A DNA stretch of 64,000 nt from Halopolyspora algeriensis (GCF_003337235.1 NZ_QPJC01000007.1:1-64000), one strand, 5' to 3'; shown: positions 7,595 through 18,667, counted from the stretch's first letter. Program-made: numbers and translations. Notes: generated from the sequence alone by a model not told the origin.

Positions 7595-7720
7595 CTACTG
7601 GTCGGGTTCGTCGTGCTCGCGTGGCTCCGGGTGGCGGCGCAAGTGTATGGCCGAGGCGAGCAATCCGCCCCACACGAGCACGATCGCGATGATCATCATG
7701 AGTATGGCAGCCGTCGACAT
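7595..7720 (-). CDS. metS: Small subunit of MetPS-type importer
   Basis: 41 aa: one membrane helix (residues about 4-26, AILMMIIAIVLVWGGLLASA) followed by a short basic/acidic tail. Its ATG overlaps the stop of the transporter gene (TGATG). Position and size match MetS, the small subunit that accompanies MetP-type sodium-dependent transporters in Corynebacterium and relatives. MetPS imports methionine and alanine there; the substrate here is inferred from the family. Genes this short are easily left out of automatic annotation. Confidence 0.8.
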   Translation of the reverse strand: MSTAAILMMIIAIVLVWGGLLASAIHLRRHPEPREHDEPDQ

Positions 7721-9249
7721 CAGCGCGTCACTCCTGTTCCGACGTCCTCACCCGTGGCAGCTTCGGCACCGCGCCGCCACGGCATCAGCGCGAACACGAT
7801 GCCGAGCACGATCGCTCCGATCGCCACCGCCCAGCCCGCGCCGATCAGGAACGACGTCGGGTAGTCCTCGTAGTTGCTGGACAGTTCGGCGCGCAGGCTG
7901 TCCCACATCATCCAGCCCAGCACGACCGGCGTGACCCCTCCGAGCAGCACCTGCCACCACACCCCGAGACGGACGACGGAGGTTTCGTTGGCGTGCGCCT
8001 GCAGCATGGGCAGCTTCCGCAGCAACCACGCGACCGTGATCAGTGCTACCAGAGCGGCGAGCGCGACACCGTAGGCGTTGATGAAGTGATCCATCGTATC
8101 CAGCAGGTACAGCCCTTCCGCGGTCGGGAACAGCAGGATCGAGGCCAGCGCGGTCGCTCCACCCACGGTGAGCACGGCGGGCAGCCTGCGCATCCCGGTC
8201 TTGTCCTGCACGGCGGAGATGACGACCTGAACGATGCTGATCAGCGACGACAGCCCGGCGAGCACGAGCGAGACGAAGAACAGCACCCCGAACAGGGTGG
8301 CGCCACCGGGGATGCTGGAGATGATCGTCGGGAAGGCGACGAAGGCCAGGCCGATCCCGTCGGTGGCGACCTGGTCGAGCGGAACTCCCGTAGCGGCGGC
8401 CATGAACCCGACCGTTGCGAACACGCCGATACCCGCCAGCAACTCGAAGGAGCTGTTGGCGAAGCCGGCGACCAAACCGGTTCCGGTCAGATCGGCCCTC
8501 CGCGACAGGTACGAGGAGTAGGTGATCATGATTCCGAATCCGATCGACAGGGAGAAGAAGATCTGGCCGTATGCCGCAACCCAGACACTGCCGTCGGTGA
8601 TGGCCGACCAGTCCGGTGTGAACAGCGCGTTCAGACCGACCGCGGCACCGGGCAGGAACAGTGCTCGCACCACCAGGATCAGGAACAGCACGACGAGCAG
8701 CGGGATGAACACCTTGTTCGCGCGCTCGATGCCCTTGCGGATCCCCAGTGCGAGCACGCCGAGCGCGACCACCCATACGGCGATCAGCGGCCACAGCACG
8801 TTGCCGACATACCCCGACACCATGCCCGGTTCCCCCGCTCGGGCCAGGAAGTCGTTGAACAGGAACGTGTCGGGTTGCTGTCCCCACTGGGCGCCGAAGG
8901 AGAACCCGACGTAGCGCACCGCCCACGCGATGATGACCGCGTAGTAGGTCGCGATCACGAAGCTGATCAGTACCTGCCACCAACCGATCGCCTCGGCAGG
9001 GCGGGCAAGCTTGCGGAAGGCCAGCGGCGGTGAGCCGCGGAACCGATGCCCGATGCTGTACATCATGATCAGCATCGGGATGCCTGCGGTCAGCAGCGCG
9101 ACAAGATACGGGACGAGGAACGCGCCGCCACCGTTGTCGTAGGCCACATACGGGAACCGCCAGATGTTGCCGAGACCGATCGCCGAGCCGACCGCAGCGA
9201 GGAGAAAGCCCAAGCGGCTACTCCACTGCTCGCGCCCCTGATCCGCCAT
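7720..9249 (-). CDS. metP: Sodium-dependent amino-acid transporter (NSS family, MetP-like)
   Basis: 509 aa, about 11-12 membrane helices. The N-terminal NSS signature is clear: SRLGFLLAAVGSAIGLGNIW, then RFPYVAYDNGGGAFLVPYL, with the unwound first helix that holds sodium and substrate in LeuT-type transporters. It is a plasma-membrane amino-acid importer driven by sodium. The start ATG 9249 has AAGGAG 8 nt upstream; the longer open frame upstream is not needed. It forms a translationally coupled pair with metS. Methionine/alanine specificity is inferred from the presence of metS. Confidence 0.9.
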   Translation of the reverse strand: MADQGREQWSSRLGFLLAAVGSAIGLGNIWRFPYVAYDNGGGAFLVPYLVALLTAGIPMLIMMYSIGHRFRGSPPLAFRKLARPAEAIGWWQVLISFVIATYYAVIIAWAVRYVGFSFGAQWGQQPDTFLFNDFLARAGEPGMVSGYVGNVLWPLIAVWVVALGVLALGIRKGIERANKVFIPLLVVLFLILVVRALFLPGAAVGLNALFTPDWSAITDGSVWVAAYGQIFFSLSIGFGIMITYSSYLSRRADLTGTGLVAGFANSSFELLAGIGVFATVGFMAAATGVPLDQVATDGIGLAFVAFPTIISSIPGGATLFGVLFFVSLVLAGLSSLISIVQVVISAVQDKTGMRRLPAVLTVGGATALASILLFPTAEGLYLLDTMDHFINAYGVALAALVALITVAWLLRKLPMLQAHANETSVVRLGVWWQVLLGGVTPVVLGWMMWDSLRAELSSNYEDYPTSFLIGAGWAVAIGAIVLGIVFALMPWRRGAEAATGEDVGTGVTR

Positions 9250-9443
9250 GCGCGCTGCTCCTTGCCAGGCCGATTCGTTGCTGGAACCCTCGCAGCATAT
9301 CCACCGCGCCCACTCGGCCGCGGTGGTGGTCGAGCGGATCGAATGCCTGGCCCCGCCCTCGGTCAACAGCGCCCGGGTTGCTGTTGACCGAGGCATGTCG
9401 GAGGTGGGCCGGCACAAGACCCCACCGGGCCACGACTGCGCGC

Positions 9444-11093
<1,650 letters not shown>

Positions 11094-11186
11094 TCACCGC
11101 AAGGACAGACCCGTTGTCCGCTGTGTGGCCCGTCCTCGGCACCACCACGACCGGAGCTCGCTACCTGCAGGTAGGCTTCTGCCGTT

Positions 11187-11696
11187 GTGAGTACCAGTGG
11201 GCAGCGCAGCATCGTGGCGATCGCGCACAACCTGCGGTCGGTGCACAACGTCGGCTCCCTGCTGCGCACCGGCGAGGTTTTCGCCGTGGACAAGGTGTAC
11301 GTCACCGGCTTCACCCCGTATCCCACTCATCCCGGTGACGAGCGCAGCGCCAAGCTGCAGGCCCGGCAGACCCGCCAGATGGCCAAGGCCGCCGCAGGCG
11401 CCGAGAGCACGATGCCCTTCGAGCGCCACACGGACGTGGCCGCGCTGCTGGACTCGCTGCGCGAGGCGGGATACACGGTGGCGGGCCTGGAGATCGATCC
11501 GCACGCCATCGACCTCGCCGAGTACGCACCGCCGCAGAAGATCGCGCTGCTGCTCGGCGACGAGGTCCACGGAATCGACCCTGCCCTGCGGGACAGCTGC
11601 GACCTGCTGCTGCAGATCCCCATCCACGGGAACAAGTACTCGCTCAACGTCAGCGTCGCGGCCGGGATCGCGCTCTACACCCTCCGCACGGCCTGA
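11187..11696 (+). CDS. SpoU/TrmH-family RNA methyltransferase
   Basis: 169 aa, a compact SPOUT enzyme. The three knot motifs are present: motif 1 NLRSVHNVGSLLRT (residues about 15-28), motif 2 LLLGDEVHGI, and motif 3 IPIHGNKYSLNVSVA near the C-terminus. The family transfers a methyl group from SAM to ribose 2'-O of tRNA or rRNA. There is no N-terminal substrate-binding domain, as in TrmL-sized members. It starts at GTG 11187, and the palindrome CTACCTGCAGGTAG lies 13 nt upstream. It is a single gene, divergent from rox. The target nucleotide cannot be predicted. Confidence 0.88.
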   Translation: MSTSGQRSIVAIAHNLRSVHNVGSLLRTGEVFAVDKVYVTGFTPYPTHPGDERSAKLQARQTRQMAKAAAGAESTMPFERHTDVAALLDSLREAGYTVAGLEIDPHAIDLAEYAPPQKIALLLGDEVHGIDPALRDSCDLLLQIPIHGNKYSLNVSVAAGIALYTLRTA

Positions 11697-11775
11697 GGCC
11701 TCGCACCGCCGGCCGGCACTCGCGCAACGGCGCCCGGCCGGAAGCCGGTTTCCCCGCGTCGCACCGCAGCGGCGT

Positions 11776-12429
11776 TCACTCCGCCGAACCGGTCACCGCG
11801 CTCTCCCCCACCAGCGGCCCGTGCGAAGCCACCAGTCGCGCAGCGCCCTCGGACAGGCGGTAGGACAGCCCCGCGATCGCGCAGCGCCCCTCGGACACCT
11901 CGGTCGCCAGGACCGTGGAGCGCTCCATCAGCAGGTCCACGGTGCGCCGGACGTGCTCGTCCACGAGCTGGTCGACCTCCGTCAGCCCCGCCGCCTGTCC
12001 GGCGAGCACACTCGGAGTGACGCGCTCCACGACATCCCGCACATAGCCCGGCGGAGTGCTCCCGCCGGTGCACGCGTCCCTGGCCGCGGTCACCGCTCCG
12101 CACGAGTCGTGCCCGAGCACGGCCACCAGCGGCGTCCCCAGCACACCGACGCCGTACTCGATGCTGCCCAGCACCTCGGGACCGGCCACATGCCCGGCCG
12201 TGCGCACGACGAAAAGGTCGCCCAGGCCCCGATCGAAGATGATCTCGGCCGCCAACCGCGAATCGGAACACCCGAACAGCACCGCGAACGGGTGCTGTCC
12301 CGACGCCAGCGCGGACCGGTGATCGGCATCCTGGTTCGGATGCAGGCGATCTCCGTCCACGAATCGCCGGTTACCCCCCATCAGGGCGTCGAAAGCCTGC
12401 GCGGGAGATGTGGGCGAGGAAGACGACAT
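11776..12429 (-). CDS. Beta-class carbonic anhydrase
   Basis: 217 aa from ATG 12429 (an ATG three codons earlier is possible). Zinc ligands and the catalytic dyad are visible: CSDSR around residue 53 (Cys and the Asp/Arg pair), then GHDSCGAV about 55 residues later (His and Cys ligands). It interconverts CO2 and bicarbonate in the cytosol. Length fits the single-domain beta class, and no membrane domain or signal peptide is seen. It is convergent with the methyltransferase gene. It could support carboxylation reactions such as propionyl-CoA carboxylation, but no direct link is shown. Confidence 0.92.
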   Translation of the reverse strand: MSSSSPTSPAQAFDALMGGNRRFVDGDRLHPNQDADHRSALASGQHPFAVLFGCSDSRLAAEIIFDRGLGDLFVVRTAGHVAGPEVLGSIEYGVGVLGTPLVAVLGHDSCGAVTAARDACTGGSTPPGYVRDVVERVTPSVLAGQAAGLTEVDQLVDEHVRRTVDLLMERSTVLATEVSEGRCAIAGLSYRLSEGAARLVASHGPLVGESAVTGSAE

Positions 12430-12492
12430 GGCCTGCAAGGTACAACATGCCCGCGGCCACGGTTCCCCGGCATGTGTGTCCCCGGTCTCACC

Positions 12493-12543
12493 GAGTGAAC
12501 GGAACTTTCGTCACTTCTATGCGGGTGAAAGTTCCGTTCACTC
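12493..12543. other. Perfect 17-bp-stem hairpin
   Basis: GAGTGAACGGAACTTTC at 12493-12509 is exactly repeated in inverse orientation at 12527-12543, with a 17-nt loop. It lies between the divergent carbonic anhydrase and GNAT genes, so it is more likely a regulatory dyad or a dispersed repeat than a terminator. No T tract follows on either strand. Confidence 0.75.
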
Positions 12544-12602
12544 TCATCGGCTCGGTGATCGGACACCGGGCCGACGGGCGCGATCCGCGATACCGTGCCC
12601 GC

Positions 12603-13145
12603 ATGGACCCGGCGCTACGAAGCGACCGCCTGCTGCTGCGGGACTGGACCGTCGACGACGCCGAGGCGGCGTTCGCGATCTACGGATCGGCCGAGGTCGC
12701 GGAATGGCTCACGCCGGCGATGCAGCAGGTTCCGAATCCCGCCGCGATGCGCTCGGTGCTGGAGGCCTGGATCGAGGCCCAGCCCAACATGATGCCCCCG
12801 ACCGGGCACTGGGCGCTGGTGCGGCGGGCGGACGATGCGGTCATCGGCGGGGTCGCCCTGCGGCTGCTTCCACCGTACGAGGAGGACATCGAGATCGCCT
12901 GGCAGATACGTCCCGACGAGTGGGGCAACGGGTACGCCACCGAAGGCAGCCGCGTGCTCATGCGGTGGGCCTTCACCCGGGACGTCGACGAGCTGTTCGC
13001 CGTGGCCAGGCCGAACAACACCCGTGCGATCGCCACGGCACGCAACCTCGGCATGGAATGGGTCGGCGAAACCACCAAGTACTACAACCTCCGACTGCAG
13101 GTGTTCCGGATCCGGCCCGCCGACCTCGGCGGCGGCGACGCCTGA
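12603..13145 (+). CDS. GNAT-family N-acetyltransferase (RimJ/RimL-like)
   Basis: 180 aa. The N-terminus SDRLLLRDWTVDDAEA is typical of the RimJ/RimL branch. Acetyl-CoA-binding motif A is seen in RPDEWGNGYATEG (about residue 100-112), and the C-terminal N-x-x-A/S helix in NNTRAIATARNLGM. It transfers acetyl from acetyl-CoA to an amino group; the substrate is unknown. The start ATG 12603 is taken because the family's first strand begins right after it. The frame extends upstream through the hairpin at 12493, which argues against an earlier start. Confidence 0.85.
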   Translation: MDPALRSDRLLLRDWTVDDAEAAFAIYGSAEVAEWLTPAMQQVPNPAAMRSVLEAWIEAQPNMMPPTGHWALVRRADDAVIGGVALRLLPPYEEDIEIAWQIRPDEWGNGYATEGSRVLMRWAFTRDVDELFAVARPNNTRAIATARNLGMEWVGETTKYYNLRLQVFRIRPADLGGGDA

Positions 13146-13248
13146 ATTCCCGTGCCCGACGAGCACGCGCGTCGGGCATCGGCGTGTCGTGCCATCGGCC
13201 GACCCCGTGCCATGCTGGAACACAACCGCCTCACCATCAGGATCCACC

Positions 13249-14133
13249 ATGCACACGCTGCAGCCACGCTTCACCGACACCGGGCTGTTCGGCCCGGACT
13301 CGGTGACATGGCGCCTGCACGGTGATCCCGCGGTCATGTGGGTCGGCGGCCTGCGCGCGCTGCTGCTGCAGGCACTGCATCCGCTGGCGATGGCGGGTGT
13401 GGATCAACATTCGGATTTCCGGGACGATCCGTGGGGGCGGTTGCAGCGCACCGGTGATTACGTCGCGACTCTGACCTTCGCCGACAGGCCCACGGCCCGG
13501 CGTGCGGCAGCCGCCGTCCGGCGGGCACACCACGGCCTGGCAGGCATCGAACCCGAATCCGGGCGGCCCTACCGGGTGAGCGATCCCGACCTGCTGCTGT
13601 GGGTGCACTGCTGCGAGGTCGACTCGTTCCTGTCCGTCGCGCGGCGCAGTGGGCCGGCACTGTCGGACGGCGATGCCGATCGCTACGTCGCCGAGCAGGT
13701 CGTCGCCGCGCGCCTGGTCGGCGTCCCCCCGCAGCGCGTTCCGGACTCGGCGGCAGCGCTCGAGGACTACTTCCACACGGTGCGCACCGAGCTGCGCTGC
13801 ACGGCAGCCGCGCGGCGCGCCGCCCTGTTCCTGCTGTGGCCGCCCATGGCGACCACGGTGCAGCTGCTGACCCCGGCACGGCCCGCATGGACCGCGCTGG
13901 CGACGCTGGCCGTGGCCACGCTGCCACGCTGGGCACGCACTCTCTACGGCCTTCCGGCGCTGCGTACGACCGACTGGAGCACCACGCCGACCCTGTACGG
14001 GTTCCGGCTGCTCGGGCAGACTCTGCCGGACTCGTGGCGGCATCATCCGTATCACGTCCGGGCGCTCGAACAGTGCCGCATCCGGCAACGCGAGGAAGAA
14101 GCCGGAGTGGTCCGGTCGCACGCTCGGCGATAG
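13249..14133 (+). CDS. MpaB/DUF2236-family oxygenase-like protein
   Basis: 294 aa. Family features include DSVTWRLHGDPAVMWVGGLRALLLQ at the N-terminus, HPLAMAGVDQHSDF after it, and DLLLWVHCCEVDSF in the middle. These His-containing helices bind haem b in the related latex-clearing protein Lcp. The family is helical and cytosolic or membrane-associated. Enzymatic roles are known for few members (MpaB' cleaves a farnesyl side chain in fungi), so the substrate here is open. It starts at ATG 13249. It appears to be monocistronic, running toward the iclR gene. Confidence 0.82.
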   Translation: MHTLQPRFTDTGLFGPDSVTWRLHGDPAVMWVGGLRALLLQALHPLAMAGVDQHSDFRDDPWGRLQRTGDYVATLTFADRPTARRAAAAVRRAHHGLAGIEPESGRPYRVSDPDLLLWVHCCEVDSFLSVARRSGPALSDGDADRYVAEQVVAARLVGVPPQRVPDSAAALEDYFHTVRTELRCTAAARRAALFLLWPPMATTVQLLTPARPAWTALATLAVATLPRWARTLYGLPALRTTDWSTTPTLYGFRLLGQTLPDSWRHHPYHVRALEQCRIRQREEEAGVVRSHARR

Positions 14134-14200
14134 CCGTGCGTAGCCGTGCCCCGGCGCACCGGCTGCAGGGGTGGGGAAAAGGCCGCGCCGCGGCCGGAGG

Positions 14201-14992
14201 TCAGGCTTCCAGGTAGCCGAGCTGAGCCGAGAGATCCTTGGAGGCCACCGTCATCGCGTCCACGACTTCCCGGACACGCCTCCGCGAGAACCGGTAGGAC
14301 GGTCCGGAAGCACTCAGCGCCGCGATCACGCCGCCATCGTGGTTGTACACCGCCACCGCGGCGGCGTTGAGGCCGAGTTCCAGTTCCTCGTAGCTGGTGG
14401 CATAGCCGTCCCGCACGATCGCGGCGAAGTCCTGGCGCAGCTCGTCGGGCTCGATGATGGTGCGCACCGTGTACCGTTCGAGCTCTTCGGCGAGAAGGTC
14501 GTCCTGGTCTTCCGGCGGTGCGTGCGCCAGCAGTACCTTCCCGCTCGACGTGGCGTGCAGAGGGGTGCGCTGACCGACCCAGTTGTGCGCGGTGACCGCC
14601 GCGGTCCCGCGTGCCTGGCTGATGTTGATGGCGACGTCGTTGTCCCGGATCGCGATGTTGACCGTCTCGCCCAGTTCGGAGGCCAGTGAGTCGCAGAACG
14701 GGCGTCCGAGGCGGGGCAGATCCATGCGTTCGGTCGCCGCCCCGGCGAGCCGCACGACACCGAAGCCGATCGCGTACTTGCCGCGGTCTCCGAGCTGTTC
14801 GACCATGCCCCGGGTCTCCAGCACGCTGACCAGCCTGGAAGCGGTGGACTTGTGCACTCCCAATTCGCCGGCGATCTCGGTGATCCCGGCTTCACCGTTG
14901 CGCGCCAGGAACTCCAGGACGGTCACAGCCCTGTCGACGGACTGCACGAGCGCTCCGGAATTCCTGGCGCGTCCATCCTCTGAGTTACCCAC
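14201..14992 (-). CDS. IclR-family transcriptional regulator
   Basis: 263 aa. An N-terminal winged helix-turn-helix (about residues 12-75, ITEIAGELGVHKSTASRLVS) is followed by the IclR effector domain (HATSSGKVLLAH, ending in SGPSYRFSRRRV). It is likely a dimer or tetramer that controls the adjacent sarcosine oxidase genes in response to a small carboxylate or amine. The start is placed at GTG 14992; an upstream ATG at 15022 is possible. It is transcribed in the same direction as sox, after soxG, and has its own candidate promoter (15080-15107). Confidence 0.9.
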   Translation of the reverse strand: MGNSEDGRARNSGALVQSVDRAVTVLEFLARNGEAGITEIAGELGVHKSTASRLVSVLETRGMVEQLGDRGKYAIGFGVVRLAGAATERMDLPRLGRPFCDSLASELGETVNIAIRDNDVAINISQARGTAAVTAHNWVGQRTPLHATSSGKVLLAHAPPEDQDDLLAEELERYTVRTIIEPDELRQDFAAIVRDGYATSYEELELGLNAAAVAVYNHDGGVIAALSASGPSYRFSRRRVREVVDAMTVASKDLSAQLGYLEA

Positions 14993-15079
14993 GGGCCAAC
15001 CGTATCCGCTCCGGTGGCACACACCGGAACCATCCGCGCGTCTCGACCTTTTTGTAATGATAAATCACGTGTGCGGCAG

Positions 15080-15107
15080 ATCATAACTCTTGTTTCTCAT
15101 TGTGCAA
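15080..15107 (-). promoter_or_regulatory. Candidate promoter of the iclR gene
   Basis: On the minus strand TTGCAC (15107-15102) and TATGAT (15085-15080) are separated by 16 nt, a good housekeeping-type promoter. It lies in an unusually A/T-rich patch (15045-15110) between soxG and iclR. This would allow iclR expression independent of sox; an autoregulatory operator may overlap it. Confidence 0.6.
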
Positions 15108-15168
15108 CTCCCGTGCCGGCCCCGTCCAGGGGAGCCATGAACCACCGTCTCGCCATGAGCAGGGCAGC

Positions 15169-15795
15169 TCACCGATGGGTGAACTCGGCCATGGCATCCA
15201 GCAGCAGGTCCGCGAGGTAGTCCGCAAAGGAACCACGCACCATCAGCCGGTACGCGGGTTCGGTGCCGACCTGCCACAGCACCACCTGTGCCCGCCCGAC
15301 CAGGGTCTGCGCGCACTGTCCGCTCCGGAAGGCACGCGGATGCAGATCCAGCGAGCAGACCTTCTCCAGCACCTCCCGGGAGGTCGGTCCGGCCAATCGA
15401 AGCGTGGTCCGGTTGGCCGAGACGTCCACCACCGACCCCGGCGAGTCCGCCATCGCCGTCCGCGCCGCTTCCACGATCCCGTCGGCCCGGCCGTCCGGCG
15501 CCACCACCAGCCACTCGTCGGGCCCCAGCCACAGGGCGGCGTCGTGCTCATCGCCTGTCACCCGGTTGGGCTCGCGCGGCAGGATCGTTCCCAGTGCTTG
15601 CTCGACTCCGGCGGCTGCCGGACTCGCCGGAAGCACCCGCAGGTTCACCTGGCTCAGGAACGGCTCCTCACCCAGCCGGACCCCGCGCAGTCCCTCCACA
15701 CCTGCCGCGGCGAGCTCGTCCCGGCGGCCGGCCAGCGGGCTCCGTCGCAGGCCGGCCACCTCGGTCGATGACTCATTCGTACTGACGACCGTCAC
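15169..15795 (-). CDS. soxG: Sarcosine oxidase gamma subunit
   Basis: 208 aa, the fourth subunit of heterotetrameric sarcosine oxidase. It shows a SoxG-like core (GVRLGEEPFLSQVNLR near residue 40, ALWLGPDEWLVVAP, then VVDVSANRTTLRLAGP), related to the GcvT fold. The complex oxidatively demethylates sarcosine to glycine, delivering the methyl to THF as methylene-THF and reducing O2 to H2O2. The GTG start at 15795 has an AGGAAGGAG upstream and lies inside the 3' end of soxA (23-nt overlap), so translation is coupled. It is the last gene of soxBDAG. Confidence 0.92.
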   Translation of the reverse strand: MTVVSTNESSTEVAGLRRSPLAGRRDELAAAGVEGLRGVRLGEEPFLSQVNLRVLPASPAAAGVEQALGTILPREPNRVTGDEHDAALWLGPDEWLVVAPDGRADGIVEAARTAMADSPGSVVDVSANRTTLRLAGPTSREVLEKVCSLDLHPRAFRSGQCAQTLVGRAQVVLWQVGTEPAYRLMVRGSFADYLADLLLDAMAEFTHR

Positions 15796-18667
15796 GGCGG
15801 ACTCCTTCCTCGTCGTAGAAGATCGGCTTGGTGACCTCGACGGCGATGTCGGTCCCCCCGGCGGGTGCGCACAGCACCTCGCCGACGCGGCGCCGGCCAT
15901 CGGCGACCAGTGCGAGCGCGAACGTCCGCCCGAGCGCGGCGCTGCGGTAACTGGATGTGACGTGTCCGAGCATCGGCACCGGGGGCTGCCGCGGCCCGTC
16001 GGGATCGACCAGGTGCGCCCCCTCCGGCAGTTGCTGCTGCGGATCCATCGGCAGCAGTCCCACCAGCTGCTTGCGGTCGGTGCGAGCGGTGTCCGGCCGC
16101 GCGAACGACCGCTTGCCGACGAAGTCCTTGCGCCGGGACACCACCCAGTCCATGCCCAGATCCAACGGGGTGACCGTGCCGTCGGTGTCCTGGCCGACGA
16201 TCACGAATCCCTTCTCCGCCCGCAGCACGTGCATGGTCTCGGTGCCGTAAGGGGTGATGCCCAGGTCGGCTCCGGCCTCGGCGACCTCCTCCCACACGGC
16301 GAGCCCGTACCAGGCGGGCACATTGACCTCGTAAGCCAGTTCACCGGAGAACGAGACCCGGCAGATCCGTGCCGGGACCCCGCTGCGCAGCACGGTGTCC
16401 CGAAACTCCATGAACCCGAACGCCTCCGCCGAGACGTCCAGCTCCGGCGCGATGCGCCCGACCACGGCGCGGGAATCGGGACCGACGACCGCCACCGCCG
16501 CCCACTGCTCGATGACCGAGGTGCAGTGCACCCCGAGATGGGGCCACTCGGTCTGCAGCCATTCCTCCAGCCAGTCGAGCACTCCCGCCGCACCTCCGGT
16601 GGTCGTGCTCATCAGGTACCGGTCCTCGGCCAGCCGCATCGACACGCCGTCGTCGAGCACCATCCCGTCGGCGGTGCACATCATGCCGTAGCGGGCCTTG
16701 CCGACCGGCAGTTTGGCGAACCCGTTGGTGTAGATCCGGTTGAGGAACTCGGGGGCATCGGGGCCCACCACCTCGATGCGGCCGAGGGTGCTCACATCCT
16801 GCATGGCCACGCCGGTCCGCGCCGCGAGGCATTCACGCTGCACGGCGGCATCCATGTCCTCCCCGGCACGGGGGTAGTACCGCGCCCGCTTCCACTGGCC
16901 GACGTCTTCGAACACCGCCCCTGCCGCCACGTGCCAGGAGTGCATCGGCGTGGTGCGCACCGGATCGTGCAGCCCGCCCCGGTCGCGGCCGGCCATCAGC
17001 GCGAACGGCACCGGGGTGTACGGCGGACGGTGGGTGGTCGTACCGACCTCGCCCGGCGAGCCGGCCATCAGCGCGTCGGCGATCACCCCGACGGCGTTGA
17101 CTCCCGAGGTCTTGCCCTGGTCCTGACCGGTGGAGATCGTGGTGTAGCGCTTGACGTGCTCCACCGAGCGCATCCCCGCACCGAGAGCGCGCCAGATATC
17201 GGCCACAGTGGAATCGCGCTGCAGGTCCACGAAATGGGTGTGCCACTGCTCGGAAGTGCCCTCCTCCGCCGGGACCAGCCACAGTGGACGGGGGCGGGTG
17301 CTCGGCCGGTCTCCCGCGACCGGCGGCACCGGCGGCACCGCGACACGGAAACCGCTCGTGGTCGCCGCTTCGGCTCCTGCCGCCAGCCCCTGGGACAGGC
17401 AGCCGGCGAGATCGTAGGTGCCGCGTGCGGCTCCGACGACCTTCGGCAGCGAACCGGTCGGTTCCTCCGGCAGGAATCCCGCCACGACCGGGTCCCACCG
17501 CACGGTCCCGCCCGCCTGGCTGAACAGGTGCACCACCGGATTCCAGCCACCGCAGACCGCCAGCAGGTCGCACTCGACCTCCCGGGGCGTGCCCGTCAGG
17601 GAGCCCTGTTCGTCGAGCTCCGAAATCCGGACCGAGGAGATCCGCTCCTGCCCACCGGTGCCGACCACGGCCGAACCCGGATACACCTGCCCCCCGGCTG
17701 CCCGGACCTGCTCGGCCAGGTGGGCGGGCGGGTCCGGCCGCGTGTCCACCAAGGCAGGCACCCGTGCTCCCGCGTCGAGGAGTTCCAGCGCGGTGGTGTA
17801 GGCACTGTCCGATGTGGTGAAAACGACCGCCTGTTGCCCCGGCAGCACGGCATAGCGGTTGATATAGCTGCGCACGGCCGAGGCGAGCATGATGCCGGGC
17901 CGGTCGTTGTCGGCGAAGACCATCGGCCGCTCGTGCGCCCCCGTGGCGAGGACGACCCGTTGGGTCCGCAGGTGCCACAGCCGCTGGCGCGGTTGCTGCG
18001 GCCCGGCCTCGGCCAGGTGATCGGTGCGTTTTTCGGCGACCAGCAGGTAATTGCCCTCGTAGCAGCCGACGGCACTGGCACGGGTCAGGACCCGGACCTC
18101 CGGCAGTTCCACGAGTTCGCGCACGGCACGGCCGATCCACTCCGTGGCCGGGTGACCGTCGATCCGCTCGGTACCGTCGAGCAACGCGCCGCCGAGTTCC
18201 CGCTGCTCGTCGACGAGGACGACCCGCGCACCGCTGCGGCCCGCGGACAGCGCCGCGGCGATTCCGGCCGGGCCCGCACCGATGACGACCACATCGGCAT
18301 GCACGTATTTCTTGTCGTACACCGCGGTGTCCGCCTCGGGGCCGACCCGCCCGACCCCGGACAGACTCTCGGCGACCAGCCCGTCGTAGAGCTCGACCCG
18401 GGTGGCGGTCAGCATCGGTTCCGGGCAGGCACCGTGCAGTTGTACGAGGGCGTTGGGCTCGGTGCAGTCGGCGGCGAGGATGCCGCGCGGGCGGCCCCGG
18501 TGGATCGACGGGGCCGCCACGATCCTGCCCTCGGCCAGCAGGGCCGAGGCCAGCGTGTCGCCGGGGTGGCCGGACAGCTCGACCCCGTCGACAGTGCCTC
18601 GCAGCCTGCGCGTGCGGTCGACGCGGCCTGCCCGGACCGAGGAATCGAGGCGGTGAGGGCTCGTCAT
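15773..18667 (-). CDS. soxA: Sarcosine oxidase alpha subunit
   Basis: 964 aa, full length. A 2Fe-2S-ferredoxin-like N-terminal region (about 20-105) is followed by an NAD/FAD-binding part with GAGPAG at 130-135. The C-terminal half (from about residue 580) is a GcvT-type folate-binding domain. The alpha subunit binds NAD and THF and channels the sarcosine methyl to 5,10-methylene-THF. The start is ATG 18667, which overlaps the soxD stop in TGATG. Subunit order soxB-soxD-soxA-soxG is the classical one. No frameshift is seen. Confidence 0.96.
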   Translation of the reverse strand: MTSPHRLDSSVRAGRVDRTRRLRGTVDGVELSGHPGDTLASALLAEGRIVAAPSIHRGRPRGILAADCTEPNALVQLHGACPEPMLTATRVELYDGLVAESLSGVGRVGPEADTAVYDKKYVHADVVVIGAGPAGIAAALSAGRSGARVVLVDEQRELGGALLDGTERIDGHPATEWIGRAVRELVELPEVRVLTRASAVGCYEGNYLLVAEKRTDHLAEAGPQQPRQRLWHLRTQRVVLATGAHERPMVFADNDRPGIMLASAVRSYINRYAVLPGQQAVVFTTSDSAYTTALELLDAGARVPALVDTRPDPPAHLAEQVRAAGGQVYPGSAVVGTGGQERISSVRISELDEQGSLTGTPREVECDLLAVCGGWNPVVHLFSQAGGTVRWDPVVAGFLPEEPTGSLPKVVGAARGTYDLAGCLSQGLAAGAEAATTSGFRVAVPPVPPVAGDRPSTRPRPLWLVPAEEGTSEQWHTHFVDLQRDSTVADIWRALGAGMRSVEHVKRYTTISTGQDQGKTSGVNAVGVIADALMAGSPGEVGTTTHRPPYTPVPFALMAGRDRGGLHDPVRTTPMHSWHVAAGAVFEDVGQWKRARYYPRAGEDMDAAVQRECLAARTGVAMQDVSTLGRIEVVGPDAPEFLNRIYTNGFAKLPVGKARYGMMCTADGMVLDDGVSMRLAEDRYLMSTTTGGAAGVLDWLEEWLQTEWPHLGVHCTSVIEQWAAVAVVGPDSRAVVGRIAPELDVSAEAFGFMEFRDTVLRSGVPARICRVSFSGELAYEVNVPAWYGLAVWEEVAEAGADLGITPYGTETMHVLRAEKGFVIVGQDTDGTVTPLDLGMDWVVSRRKDFVGKRSFARPDTARTDRKQLVGLLPMDPQQQLPEGAHLVDPDGPRQPPVPMLGHVTSSYRSAALGRTFALALVADGRRRVGEVLCAPAGGTDIAVEVTKPIFYDEEGVRRDGRQYE

